64,000 nucleotides of DNA from Sphingopyxis sp. H115. Lineage in GTDB: Bacteria > Pseudomonadota > Alphaproteobacteria > Sphingomonadales > Sphingomonadaceae. The translations under genes were made by a program, and so were the position numbers. The notes beneath the pieces were generated by a model, which made no database searches, had not been told where the DNA came from, and saw only the letters and a list, made by a program, of their open reading frames with translations. The stretch spans positions 62,001 through 126,000 of the forward strand of contig NZ_LNSA01000003.1 of assembly GCF_001468465.1 (NCBI RefSeq), in the 5' to 3' direction. Below are positions 37,534-46,263 of the stretch, piece by piece. Position 1 is the first letter of the stretch. Each line of letters begins with the position of its first letter.

Positions 37534-37663
37534 CGTCATTCCCGCGGAGCCGAAGGCGGCGCGCAGCGCCAACGCGGGAACCCAGCGAGACAATAAATCC
37601 GCCCGCAGGGTGGCATTCGGCCAGCAAGGGTGCCACTGGGTTCCCGCGTTCGCGGGAATGACG
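37534..37663. repeat. Dispersed palindromic repeat, family C, copy 2
   Basis: CGTCATTCCCGCG at the left and CGCGGGAATGACG at the right are perfect outer arms. Inner segments GCGGGAACCCAGCG and CACTGGGTTCCCGCG are also complementary. The element fills the gap between bioD and bioA. Confidence 0.85.
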
Positions 37664-37672
37664 AGGTAAGAT

Positions 37673-38932
37673 ATGACGCAAAACCCCAACTCCCCCGTCT
37701 GGCACCCCTTTACCCAGCACGGCCTCGGTGATTCCATCCCACTGATTTCGCACGCCAAAGACAGCAAGCTCTACGACGCGGAGGGCAACGGCTGGATCGA
37801 CGCCATATCGAGCTGGTGGGTCACCACGCACGGCCATTCGCACCCGCGCATCATGGCGGCGATCCGCGCCCAGACCGAAAAACTCGACCAGCTCATATTT
37901 GCCGGCTGGACGCATGAGCCCGCCGAAAGCCTTGCCGCCGAACTGGTCCGCATCACCCCCGACCCGCTCACGCGCGTCTTCTTCTCGGACTCGGGATCGA
38001 CCAGCGTGGAGGTCGCGCTCAAGATGGCGCTCGGTTACTGGTACAATATCGGCGAGCCGCGCAGCCATATCCTCGTGCTCGAACATAGCTATCATGGCGA
38101 CACGATCGGCACGATGTCGGTCGGCGAGCGCGGCGTCTACAACCGCGCGTGGCAGCCTTTGCTGTTCGACGTCGGCACCATCCCCTTTCCGCACGACGGG
38201 CAGGAACAGGCGACGCTCGACGCGCTCGAAGCCGCGTGCCGGCAAAAACCTGCCGCCTTCATCGTCGAACCGCTGATCCTCGGCGCCGGCGGCATGCTGA
38301 TCTACCCCGCGTGGCTACTCGCGGAGATGCGCAGCATTTGCGCGCGCCACGGCGTCCTGTTCATCGCCGACGAGGTGATGACCGGCTGGGGCCGCACCGG
38401 CACGCGTTTCGCGTGCGACCAGGCAGGGGTGATCCCCGATATCGTCTGCCTGTCGAAAGGGCTGACCGGCGGCGCGATCCCGCTCGCGGTGACGCTCTGC
38501 ATCGAGCCCATCTTTCAGGCGCATTTTTCGGACGATCGCGGCAGGGCCTTCTACCATTCGTCAAGCTATACCGCGAACCCGATCGCGTGCGCCGCCGCTG
38601 TCGCCAACCTCGAAATCTGGCGCGACGAGCCGGTCCAGCAACGCATCGATGCGCTCGCCGACGCGCAGGCGGCGCATCTCGCGATGCTGTCGCACGACCC
38701 GCGCGTGACCAATCCGCGCCGCCTCGGCACCATCGCCGCGCTCGACATCGCCGTGCCCGACGCAGGCTATCTGTCGACCCTGACACCGCGCCTGACCGCC
38801 TTTTACCGCGACAAGGGCGTCCTCCTCCGCCCGCTCGGCAACAGCGTCTATGTGATGCCACCCTATTGCATCACACCCGCCGAGCTGGCGCAGGTTTGGG
38901 ACAGTATCGCGGCGTCGATCGAGCGCGTTTAA
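37673..38932 (+). CDS. bioA: Adenosylmethionine-8-amino-7-oxononanoate aminotransferase
   Basis: A 419-residue PLP class III aminotransferase that uses S-adenosylmethionine as amino donor in biotin synthesis. It opens VWHPFTQHG and continues ISSWWVTTHGHSHPRI. FSDSGSTSVEVALKMAL (~103-119) binds PLP phosphate, FIADEVMTGWGRTGTRFAC (~227-245) has the catalytic Asp, and LSKGLTGGAIPLAVTL holds the Lys (~263). The C-terminus PLGNSVYVMPPYCITPAEL is standard. It is the third bio gene. bioB and bioC are not in the window. Confidence 0.95.
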   Translation: MTQNPNSPVWHPFTQHGLGDSIPLISHAKDSKLYDAEGNGWIDAISSWWVTTHGHSHPRIMAAIRAQTEKLDQLIFAGWTHEPAESLAAELVRITPDPLTRVFFSDSGSTSVEVALKMALGYWYNIGEPRSHILVLEHSYHGDTIGTMSVGERGVYNRAWQPLLFDVGTIPFPHDGQEQATLDALEAACRQKPAAFIVEPLILGAGGMLIYPAWLLAEMRSICARHGVLFIADEVMTGWGRTGTRFACDQAGVIPDIVCLSKGLTGGAIPLAVTLCIEPIFQAHFSDDRGRAFYHSSSYTANPIACAAAVANLEIWRDEPVQQRIDALADAQAAHLAMLSHDPRVTNPRRLGTIAALDIAVPDAGYLSTLTPRLTAFYRDKGVLLRPLGNSVYVMPPYCITPAELAQVWDSIAASIERV

Positions 38933-39100
38933 CGCCAACAATATTTGCGGGCGATACAAGCGTCATATATATTGACTAATGCGAAGAGAATTTCTTGATA
39001 CCGCTTCAGAACCGATCTGAAATCAACCGCTTGTAAATATCATTTCCCTATGGCCGCAAGGGCGGGAAGATGGCCCGCGTCAGGGCTTCGGGGGAATGAT

Positions 39101-39508
39101 ATGGACTATATGCTTATGCCGCTCATGCGCTACGCCGATTTCAGCGGTCGGTCGCAACGCATGGAATATTGGATGTTCACGCTTTTCTACCTCGCGATGA
39201 TCGTCCTGCTCATAGGCCTCGCGATCTTCTTCGGCAGCCCCCCGGGCGAAGATCACACGCTTGCCGAAAATTATTTCCTCGTCGTCACCGGCCTGTTCGT
39301 CGTCGGCACGATCATCCCGTCGATCGCGGTCACCGTACGGCGCCTCCACGACCAGGATAAATCGGGCTGGTTCTATCTGATAAGTTTCATCCCCTATATC
39401 GGCGGGCTCGTCCTGCTGTTCTTCATGTGCGTGGACGGCACGCCGGGCCCGAACCGCTATGGTCCGGATCCCAAGGGCGGCCGCGGCTATGGTGACCTTT
39501 TCGCCTGA
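39101..39508 (+). CDS. DUF805 membrane protein
   Basis: A 135-residue protein with three or four hydrophobic segments (YWMFTLFYLAMIVLLIGLAIFF, YFLVVTGLFVVGTIIPSIAVTV, FYLISFIPYIGGLVLLFFMC). The DUF805 features are RYADFSGRSQRMEYWMF, VRRLHDQDKSGWFYL and GPNRYGPDPKG. The function of the family is unknown. ATG 39101 follows GGGGAATG; an upstream in-frame start would add a GC-rich stretch with no family match. Confidence 0.88.
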   Translation: MDYMLMPLMRYADFSGRSQRMEYWMFTLFYLAMIVLLIGLAIFFGSPPGEDHTLAENYFLVVTGLFVVGTIIPSIAVTVRRLHDQDKSGWFYLISFIPYIGGLVLLFFMCVDGTPGPNRYGPDPKGGRGYGDLFA

Positions 39509-39511
39509 GCG

Positions 39512-39997
39512 TTACCCGCCGAATTTCGCGTCGTCGGGCATTGCCACCCAGTTCGTCTCGGCGGCCGCGATATAGCCGGCGCGGTCCTCGTCCCACGTCG
39601 CCTTCACCTCCTGGTTGAAATTGAGGTACAGCTTGCCGTCCACGACCGCATAGGCCAGCGGGTCGCCCGGCGCGAGATAGCCGCGCGACATCGCCCATGC
39701 GCAATGCCCGCCGTAACGCGGCATAAAGGCGTCGGGATTGGCCTGGAAACGCGCGGCATTGGCGGCATTGGCGAAATGATAGACGGCGCCGTCATGCTCG
39801 ACGGCAAAGGCCGCGTCGCCCTTCACCGGCACGCCGTCGCCGTCGAAATAGCTCACCGTGTCATAGCCGCTGACGGCAATGTTGCCACCGTCAACACCGA
39901 CATAGACCGGCTTGGCATAGGCATAGGGCGTAAAAGCCGCGAGCGACAACGGCGCCGCCACGGCGGCGAGCAGGGCGAACAGGGCTTGGTTTTTCAC
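39512..39997 (-). CDS. Exported YHS domain protein
   Basis: A 161-residue protein with a signal peptide (NQALFALLAAVAAPLSLAAFTPYAYA). It then shows the YHS-type core: GNIAVSGYDTVSYFDGDGVPVKGDAAFAVEHDGAVYHFANAANAARFQANPDAFMPRYGGHCAWA. YHS domains are small metal-associated modules; exported versions have no defined role. A GTG start at 39997 was chosen because GGAG lies seven bases upstream and no in-frame ATG fits. It converges with the DUF805 gene. Confidence 0.8.
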   Translation of the reverse strand: MKNQALFALLAAVAAPLSLAAFTPYAYAKPVYVGVDGGNIAVSGYDTVSYFDGDGVPVKGDAAFAVEHDGAVYHFANAANAARFQANPDAFMPRYGGHCAWAMSRGYLAPGDPLAYAVVDGKLYLNFNQEVKATWDEDRAGYIAAAETNWVAMPDDAKFGG

Positions 39998-40156
39998 GAT
40001 CGATCTCCATCTCGAAGGGATCGGCCCCGTGCCGTCCCCCGTCGCACCCCGGTTCGCGCCGAAAAGCCAGTCGGTTACGCGGGCAGTTCGGCTTAGGTTC
40101 ATCTGCGGCAATCCATCGCGGACGCAGGGGATATGGGGTCTGGGAATATGATCTGA

Positions 40157-40570
40157 ATGACGCAGAAAGCCGGCTTCCTCCTTCCCCTTCTCGCCGCGCT
40201 CGCTTTCGCGGTACCCGCGTTCGCGCAGGACGACGACAGCCTCGCGCAGTCGGGCGAGCCGCCGCAGCGCACCTCGGTCCTCTACACCTATGGCGACGAA
40301 CCCTGCCCCGAAGCGCAGGAGGGCGAGATCGTCGTCTGCGCGCAGCAGCCCGAAAGCGAACGCTATCGCGTCCCCAAGGAATTGCGCGAGGAACTGAAGG
40401 AAGACGAAGCGGTCGGCGGCGGCAGCTGGGCCTCGGCGGTCGACGGTTATACAAACGGCGCGGCGGCGGCGGGCCGGCCGAACAGCTGCTCGCCCGTCGG
40501 CAGCTATGGCTTCACGGGCTGCGCCGCCGCCGCGCTGCGCCAATGGTTCGAGGCCCGCCGCGCGCCCTGA
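40157..40570 (+). CDS. Secreted hypothetical protein
   Basis: A 137-residue protein with a signal peptide (AGFLLPLLAALAFAVPAFAQ). The mature part is acidic with four cysteines (EPCPEAQEGEIVVCAQQ, NSCSPVGSYGFTGC), probably two disulfides. EGEIVVCAQQPESERYRVPKELREEL recalls a short motif common in exported sphingomonad proteins (EIVVCG/A...RYRIP). No function is known. The start has no strong ribosome site. Confidence 0.65.
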   Translation: MTQKAGFLLPLLAALAFAVPAFAQDDDSLAQSGEPPQRTSVLYTYGDEPCPEAQEGEIVVCAQQPESERYRVPKELREELKEDEAVGGGSWASAVDGYTNGAAAAGRPNSCSPVGSYGFTGCAAAALRQWFEARRAP

Positions 40571-40702
40571 CCGCCCCGGCGCGCCCCGCATGCCCTTCCA
40601 GCGTCCACCGCGCGCCGAACCGAAACGCAGCGTTTCTCCGCCGCTTGTTGACGCCATCCCTCGCCTTCGCCTAGCTTCCGCCTCCCCAACAGGAGACCGT
40701 TC

Positions 40703-41347
40703 ATGCGCCGCATTGCCCCCCTTGCCGCTATCGCCCTTCTCGCCGCCGCCGCATCGCCGCTCGTTCTTGCGCAGGGCGCCTCGGCCCCCGGCGCGCCCGA
40801 CAAGTCGCGCGTCACCGCCGGCACCTATGTCGCCGACCCGGGCCACACGATGGTCGTCTGGGAAGTCGATCATTTCGGCTTCAGCAAATATTCGGGTATT
40901 TTCGGCGACGTCGCCGGCACGCTCGTCATCGATCCCGCCAACCCCGCCGCCGCGAAGGTCGAGGTGACGATCCCCGTCGCCAAGGTCACCACCGCCAGCG
41001 CCGGGCTGACCAGCCATCTGCTGCGCGCGGGCAAGGACGGCGGCAAGCCCGACTTCTTTGGCGCGGCCCCCGCCGACGCGAAATTTGTCTCGACCTCCGT
41101 CGTGCTCGACGATGACGGCGACGAGGCGAAGGTCACGGGCAACCTCACCCTCAACGGCGTGACCAAGCCCGTCACGCTCGACGTCGATTTCCACGGCGCG
41201 GGCACCAATCCTTATAACAAGAAGCAGACGATCGGCTTCCAGGCCGAAGCGACGATCAAGCGCAGCGATTTCGGCATCGCCTATGGCATTCCGGCAGTCA
41301 GCGACGCGGTCGAGCTCGAGATCCACGCCGCGTTCGAAAAACAATAA
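40703..41347 (+). CDS. YceI family periplasmic protein
   Basis: A 214-residue protein with a signal peptide (MRRIAPLAAIALLAAAASPLVLAQG) and a YceI lipocalin-like barrel: AGTYVADPGHTMVVWEVDHFGFSKYSGIFGDVAGTLVID, then VTGNLTLNGVTKPVTLDVDFHGAG and FQAEATIKRSDFGIAYGIPAVSDAVELEIHAAF. YceI proteins bind polyisoprenoid lipids in the periplasm, and some are linked to stress or quinone handling. ACAGGAGA precedes the ATG. It is monocistronic as far as can be seen. Confidence 0.92.
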   Translation: MRRIAPLAAIALLAAAASPLVLAQGASAPGAPDKSRVTAGTYVADPGHTMVVWEVDHFGFSKYSGIFGDVAGTLVIDPANPAAAKVEVTIPVAKVTTASAGLTSHLLRAGKDGGKPDFFGAAPADAKFVSTSVVLDDDGDEAKVTGNLTLNGVTKPVTLDVDFHGAGTNPYNKKQTIGFQAEATIKRSDFGIAYGIPAVSDAVELEIHAAFEKQ

Positions 41348-41461
41348 GCGCGCGCGCCGGGTGCGCGGCATCGGCCCGCGCTCCCCAATCTGTCACACAT
41401 GGCCGCTATGACGGGGGCGGGACCAGCGATGGCCCGCCCCTTTTCGTACAGGAGCCATGCG

Positions 41462-41830
41462 ATGAGCGAACTGGTACGCGAAATTGTCGAAGTGAACGCG
41501 TCGATCGACGGCGACGAGGAAAATCCCCTGCTGATCGTCGAGGTCGAAGGCCTTGCCCCCACCGCGGGCTGGACCAACGTCCGACTCGAACCGCATGTCG
41601 CCATCACCCCGCCCGACGACGGCGTGCAGGATTTCGATCTTGTCGGCGACCGGCCGCGCACCCCGTCTTCAGGCGATGCCGCCGAGGCGCTGACCGAAGT
41701 CGAGGCCGGATGGGAAGGCCCGCTCGAGGATTGGTGCATCGGCGTGCGCGTCCACGCGATCGACAATATGCTCGAGGACGAAGTTTACGAACCCTGGGAC
41801 GAGGACGACAGCGAGAGCGAGGCCGCCTGA
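41462..41830 (+). CDS. Acidic hypothetical protein
   Basis: A 122-residue protein rich in Asp and Glu, ending DEVYEPWDEDDSESEAA. It appears to have a beta-rich core (NPLLIVEVEGLAPTAGWTNVRLEPHVAITPPDDGVQDFDLVGDRP). AGGAG lies seven bases before ATG 41462, which excludes the in-frame upstream ATG. There is no signal peptide. I do not recognise a family with a known role. Confidence 0.68.
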   Translation: MSELVREIVEVNASIDGDEENPLLIVEVEGLAPTAGWTNVRLEPHVAITPPDDGVQDFDLVGDRPRTPSSGDAAEALTEVEAGWEGPLEDWCIGVRVHAIDNMLEDEVYEPWDEDDSESEAA

Positions 41831-41971
41831 CCCTCCTCTCCGACGTTCCCCTGTACTGCGCCGGGCCGTGGGGCCCACCCTTTACCTGAAAAGGCGGCCC
41901 GGCGGCATTTTCGGTTCATCGCACAGCCAGCCAAGGCGGCCTAACCTCCCCCTCATCAAGGGAGGATCAAC

Positions 41972-42460
41972 ATGCGCAGCCTGCTTCTCGCCCTCGCGGC
42001 CCTGACCGCCACGCCCGCCTTCGCGCAGGCCAATCCGCAGATCGACTATCCAGCCTTCGAGGCGCTCACCGCCCGCGTCGCGCCGCAGCGCGCGCAACGC
42101 CTCATCGCCTTCGACGCCTTCAAGGCAGAGGCGGCCAAACCCGGCGCCCTGCTCCTCGACGCGCGCTCGCAGGACGCCTTCCAGCGCGGCCATATCAAGG
42201 GCGCGGTCAACCTGCCGCTCACCGATTTCACTGCGGACAGCCTCGCCGCGGTGATCGGCGCCGACCCGAACCGCCCCATCCTCATCTATTGCAACAATAA
42301 TTTCTCGAACCACGCGAGCCCCGTGCCGCTCAAATCGGCGCCGCTCGCGCTCAATATCCAGACCTTCATCAACCTCGTCGGCTATGGCTATCCGAACGTC
42401 CGCGAGCTTGCCGATATCGTGGATTTCAACGATCCCAAGGTCGAGTGGGTGACGGGTTAG
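41972..42460 (+). CDS. Exported rhodanese-like protein
   Basis: A 162-residue protein with a signal peptide (MRSLLLALAALTATPAFAQ) and a single rhodanese domain: ALLLDARSQDAFQRGHIKGAVNLPLTDFT (~56-84) and the active-site loop PILIYCNNNFSNHASP (~108-123) with its Cys. Exported rhodanese-like proteins may move sulfane sulfur or act in redox handling; the partner is unknown. AGGGAGGA precedes the ATG. The leuA leader region begins about 70 bases beyond the stop. Confidence 0.85.
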   Translation: MRSLLLALAALTATPAFAQANPQIDYPAFEALTARVAPQRAQRLIAFDAFKAEAAKPGALLLDARSQDAFQRGHIKGAVNLPLTDFTADSLAAVIGADPNRPILIYCNNNFSNHASPVPLKSAPLALNIQTFINLVGYGYPNVRELADIVDFNDPKVEWVTG

Positions 42461-42530
42461 GCGCCCAACCCCGCGCAATTTTCACACTCCCCCCTTGCCA
42501 AGCGCGACATTTTGCATCACTAGGGCGGCC

Positions 42531-42581
42531 ATGCGCGGCAACGCCCTTCTTCTTCTGCGACTTACACGCCCTTGGGCGTGA
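42531..42581 (+). CDS. leuL: Leucine-rich leader peptide of leuA
   Basis: A 16-codon ORF encodes MRGNALLLLRLTRPWA. It has four Leu codons in a row (CTT CTT CTT CTG) and a fifth two codons later, 85 bases ahead of leuA. Three consecutive CTT codons stand out in a genome where CTC/CTG dominate. Leucine biosynthesis operons are classically controlled by ribosome stalling on such Leu runs when charged tRNA-Leu is scarce. An AGGGCGG stretch lies just before the ATG. Hairpins overlap and follow its stop codon. The peptide is read directly; its regulatory role is inferred. Confidence 0.75.
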   Translation: MRGNALLLLRLTRPWA

Positions 42582-42606
42582 CACTGGCTGCGCGCTAGTC
42601 GCGGCC
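42565..42606 (+). promoter_or_regulatory. Hairpins of the leuA leader
   Basis: CACGCCC-TT-GGGCGTG (42565-42580) covers the end of the leader peptide and its stop. GGCTGCG and CGCGGCC (42586-42606) form a second stem. No T-rich terminator tract follows, so control may act by translation, or by a structure I cannot fold by eye. Confidence 0.5.
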
Positions 42607-42665
42607 ACCCGCTCAAGGGTCCGATCGACAAGCACTCGCAACCACCCGGAAGAAGTTTGAACCCC

Positions 42666-44342
42666 ATGACCATGCTCCGCGACCCCTCGGTCAAATATAG
42701 CGCCTTTCCGCAGGTTCCCTTGACGGACCGCCAATGGCCCACCCGCGTCACCACCAGCGCGCCGATCTGGCTTTCCACCGACATGCGCGACGGCAACCAG
42801 TCGCTGATCGACCCGATGGATGCCGAAAAAAAGGCGCGCTTCTTCGACCTGCTCGTCAAATGCGGGTTCAAGGAGATCGAGGTCGGTTTCCCCAGCGCCG
42901 GCGCGACCGAATTCGACTTCATCTCGGGGCTCGTGAAGAACGGCCGCATCCCGGAGGGCGTCACGCCGCAGGTGCTGACGCAAAGCCGCGCCGACCTCAT
43001 CCGCACCAGCTTCGACAGCCTCGAAGGCGCGAAAACCGCGATCGTCCACGTCTATAACGCGGTCAGCCCCGCGTGGCGCAAGATCGTCTTCGGCATGGAG
43101 ATGGACGAGATCAAGGGCATCGCGATCGAGGGCGCCAAGCAGCTCCGCGACAATGCCGCGCGCCTGCCCGGCACCGACTGGCGCTTCGAATACAGCCCCG
43201 AAACCTTCTCGACCGCCGAGCTCGATTTCAGCATCGAAGTCTGCGAAGCGGTGATGGACATCCTGCAGCCGACGACCGACAAGCCGATCATCCTCAACCT
43301 CCCCGCAACGGTCGAGGCATCGACCGCGAACATCTACGCCGACCAGATCGAATATTTCTGCAAGAATTTGCCCAACCGCGACCGCGCGATCATCAGCCTG
43401 CACACCCACAACGACCGCGGCACCGGCGTCGCGGCGGCCGAACTCGGCCTGCTCGCGGGCGCCGACCGCGTCGAGGGCTGCCTGTTCGGCAATGGCGAGC
43501 GCACCGGCAACACCTGCCTCGTCACCGTCGCGCTCAACATGTACACGCAGGGCGTCGACCCGCGGCTCGACTTCTCGAACATCGACGAGGTCATCCAGAC
43601 GGTCGAATATTGCAACAACCTGCCCGTCCACCCGCGCCACCCCTATGGCGGCGAGCTCGTCTACACCGCCTTCTCGGGCAGCCATCAGGACGCGATCAAG
43701 AAGGGCTTCGCCGCGCGCGAACGCCAGAACGACGAACGCTGGGAAGTCCCCTATCTGCCCATCGACCCCGCCGACCTCGGCCGCAGCTACGAAGCGGTGA
43801 TCCGCGTCAACAGCCAGTCGGGCAAGGGCGGCGTCGCCTGGGTGCTCGAACAGGACAAGGGCCTGAAACTGCCCAAGAAGATGCAGGCGAGCTTCAGCCA
43901 TGTCGTACAAGCCTTGGCGGACCAGACGAGCCGCGAACTCGGCGCCGAGGACATCTGGCACGCCTTCGAGGGCCAGTATCTGGCGACCGAAGCCAAACGC
44001 TTCCAGCTCGTCGACTGGTCGGAGACGCACGCCGCGGGTTCTGGGGGCACCGACCGCATCTTCGCCGGCAAGCTCACCATCGACGGCATGCAGCGCAGCG
44101 TCAGCGGCCGCGGCAACGGCCTGATGTCGAGCGTCATCGCCGCGCTCAGCGAAAGCGGCGGCCCGGTGATGGACATCGTCGACTACAGCGAACACGCGAT
44201 CGGCCAGGGCAGCAATGTGCAGGCCGCGGCCTATGTCGAATGCCGCACCGCGGACGGCAGGAGCCTGTTCGGCTGCGGGCTGGATACCGACGTGGCGACG
44301 GCGAGTGTGCGGGCGATATTGTCGGCGGCGAATGGGGCTTAG
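42666..44342 (+). CDS. leuA: 2-isopropylmalate synthase (long, IPMS2-like type)
   Basis: A 558-residue enzyme that joins acetyl-CoA and 2-oxoisovalerate, the committed step of leucine synthesis. The catalytic TIM barrel begins APIWLSTDMRDGNQSLIDPM (residues 32-51), and metal ligands lie in LHTHNDRGTGVAAAELG (~243). The C-terminal leucine-binding domain follows (~430-558, ending VECRTADGRSLFGCGLDTDVATASVRAIL), so leucine feedback is expected. ATG 42666 has GGAAGAAG about ten bases upstream; a TTG at 42657 is too close to that site. It is preceded by a Leu-rich leader peptide and faces the OLD nuclease gene. Confidence 0.95.
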   Translation: MTMLRDPSVKYSAFPQVPLTDRQWPTRVTTSAPIWLSTDMRDGNQSLIDPMDAEKKARFFDLLVKCGFKEIEVGFPSAGATEFDFISGLVKNGRIPEGVTPQVLTQSRADLIRTSFDSLEGAKTAIVHVYNAVSPAWRKIVFGMEMDEIKGIAIEGAKQLRDNAARLPGTDWRFEYSPETFSTAELDFSIEVCEAVMDILQPTTDKPIILNLPATVEASTANIYADQIEYFCKNLPNRDRAIISLHTHNDRGTGVAAAELGLLAGADRVEGCLFGNGERTGNTCLVTVALNMYTQGVDPRLDFSNIDEVIQTVEYCNNLPVHPRHPYGGELVYTAFSGSHQDAIKKGFAARERQNDERWEVPYLPIDPADLGRSYEAVIRVNSQSGKGGVAWVLEQDKGLKLPKKMQASFSHVVQALADQTSRELGAEDIWHAFEGQYLATEAKRFQLVDWSETHAAGSGGTDRIFAGKLTIDGMQRSVSGRGNGLMSSVIAALSESGGPVMDIVDYSEHAIGQGSNVQAAAYVECRTADGRSLFGCGLDTDVATASVRAILSAANGA

Positions 44343-44398
44343 AGCCGACACTTCGCCTTTCTCGTTCCCTGCCGTCAGCACACGGCGGGGAACAATCG

Positions 44399-46123
44399 TC
44401 ATGCCAACACAAAATTCCTAACGCGTATCATGAACGCTCGAAGAGGATGATCATCCTGCAATTTACCGTCGGTGATCGCTGCCAGCGCGGCCTCAGTCCA
44501 CGCACTCTTGTTGCGTGAGTAATCGACGATGCCGGGCAGCCAAGCTTCTCGCTCTCCGCATGGCACAATGAACAGTCCAATCCGAGCGCATTCAGCCTCA
44601 ATGTTGTCGAATAGCGCTCGGCCACCCAGCGTCAGCCCTTCACGACCTAGCCGCTTCAGTTCTGACCATGCACTCGCCTTGTCTTTCACCGACCTAAGCG
44701 GATAACGAAGAGCATTAAATCGATCACGAGGCAAACGGTCCGAACGGACGATTGCTAGCATCTCTTGTATAGCGATATCCGCTGCCGCCAATCGATCCTC
44801 AGGTCGATCCGCAGCCTCGATGTCGTCCATCAGCCTCTGATAATCGCCTTCATAACTGCTCCAAGCACCACCAAGCGCTTCCACAAGACGGCGGAATTCG
44901 GAACCGTCTCGAAGTATATCGAAATCAACGATAACTGCATGTCCCGTTCCCATATTTCTGTATGGGTCAGTCATTTTTATCGCCGCCGATTTGCCATAGG
45001 CGTTCAAAAAATGAATAGAACCACTTTCATCGATTTGTTCTAATACTCGGCGATAAATCGCAACATCAGAGTCTGACTCAGCAATCACAACGCCCCGGTA
45101 AAAGAGCCCATCTAAAACCCGGGCTGACGACAGCAAAGAGTCCTTTGTAATTTCCTCCAAGTCGCTCGATTGAATCAATCTGGAGTGAAAGCCTGAGTCC
45201 GTCTGCGTGAGCCTAAGAATCTGAACATCGCGCGTTTCGCCAATGATACCACGCAGCACTTCGGCGCTATGCGTCGCCACGAAAACTTGCGCCCCAATCT
45301 TGTTTAGACGGGCGAGTGCCCTGCCCATCAAAAGCGCCTGCGGCGGATGCAAGAACGCTTCGGGTTCGTCAATGAGCACTATCGAGCGATCGGTGGTCGC
45401 TGCAGCCGTAACGACGCCGCAGAATGCGCGCACGCCGTCGCCCTGCTCCTCTGCTTTACGAAGAGCGCCCAGCGCCGATTTGCGATCTTGATAGTGAGTA
45501 GGCAATCCCTCGGCGTCGCCCAACACAAGCCCAATCTGAAATGGAACGCTATCGTCCACAATTAGATCACTCTGAAAGGCGCCCCGTATTTGGAAATTGA
45601 TCCAATCGCCCACCTCAGGAGCAGCGGCTTGCATCGCCGCGGCAACGGAACTTGGTCCGACGATGTGCTGCTCCGCCGCTTTTTGCCGAGCGATGAGATT
45701 GAGCCTAGTTTCAGTACCAAGGTTAGCTAAGAAAAAATATCCAAAACCCTCTAATGCACTTTGCTGTTGAGAATCATTTGATTGCCGGGATTCTCCAGAC
45801 ATATAAGGTTGAAGAACACTTTGATGATGTCGGATGTGTTCTGATTTAACCAGATCGATTCCTAGGCGGTCGAAAATCAAATTCCCTTTGTCATCCAACT
45901 TCAAATTAGATGCCAGTTTATCAAGTAAGCCATGCCAGCTTGGAAGAGCCTCTATATCAGCGCTAGATATGCTGGGCGTGTGCGCACGAGGAGTGGCTAC
46001 CTTCGAGCGCAAATCGCGGAGAAACTGGCTCTTGCCGCCGTTGTTTGGCCCAATCACCACTGTTAGTCCACCGGGACTGAATGAAGAGCCGCTAGTCAAA
46101 TCGACTTTTGATACTTTTAGCAA
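44399..46123 (-). CDS. OLD-family ATPase/TOPRIM nuclease
   Basis: A 574-residue protein. The N-terminal ABC/SMC-type ATPase has Walker A VVIGPNNGGKSQFL (residues 22-35), Walker B SIVLIDEPEAFLHPPQALLMGRAL and the switch VATHSAEVLRGI. The C-terminal half is a TOPRIM nuclease domain with the first acidic motif GVVIAESDSDVAIYRRVLE and the second VIVDFDILRD. This is the OLD layout, shared with the GajA subunit of the Gabija defence system, but no UvrD-like GajB gene is adjacent. It starts at TTG 46123 behind a strong GGAGGA. The gene is clearly more AT-rich than its neighbours, a sign of transfer. Defence against phage or plasmids is inferred. Confidence 0.85.
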   Translation of the reverse strand: MLKVSKVDLTSGSSFSPGGLTVVIGPNNGGKSQFLRDLRSKVATPRAHTPSISSADIEALPSWHGLLDKLASNLKLDDKGNLIFDRLGIDLVKSEHIRHHQSVLQPYMSGESRQSNDSQQQSALEGFGYFFLANLGTETRLNLIARQKAAEQHIVGPSSVAAAMQAAAPEVGDWINFQIRGAFQSDLIVDDSVPFQIGLVLGDAEGLPTHYQDRKSALGALRKAEEQGDGVRAFCGVVTAAATTDRSIVLIDEPEAFLHPPQALLMGRALARLNKIGAQVFVATHSAEVLRGIIGETRDVQILRLTQTDSGFHSRLIQSSDLEEITKDSLLSSARVLDGLFYRGVVIAESDSDVAIYRRVLEQIDESGSIHFLNAYGKSAAIKMTDPYRNMGTGHAVIVDFDILRDGSEFRRLVEALGGAWSSYEGDYQRLMDDIEAADRPEDRLAAADIAIQEMLAIVRSDRLPRDRFNALRYPLRSVKDKASAWSELKRLGREGLTLGGRALFDNIEAECARIGLFIVPCGEREAWLPGIVDYSRNKSAWTEAALAAITDGKLQDDHPLRAFMIRVRNFVLA

Positions 46124-46263
46124 GTTCGTCCTCCCTGAGCTTGTTTAGAATAGTTTTCACTTGCGGTGGAAACAAGACGCTACAATCCAATATAAAATCA
46201 CTTTCCTACATTTCACCCATATGGTTCATTCTGTCGGTTTCACCCAACCGAAAGGACGAATCG

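Noticed and set aside
42426-44402. 658-codon minus-strand open frame across leuA
   Set aside because: Antisense shadow of leuA with no recognisable domain.
44399-46260. Complete Gabija or retron-type defence system
   Set aside because: Only the OLD-type gene is present; no UvrD-like helicase, reverse transcriptase or ncRNA-like repeat was seen on either side.
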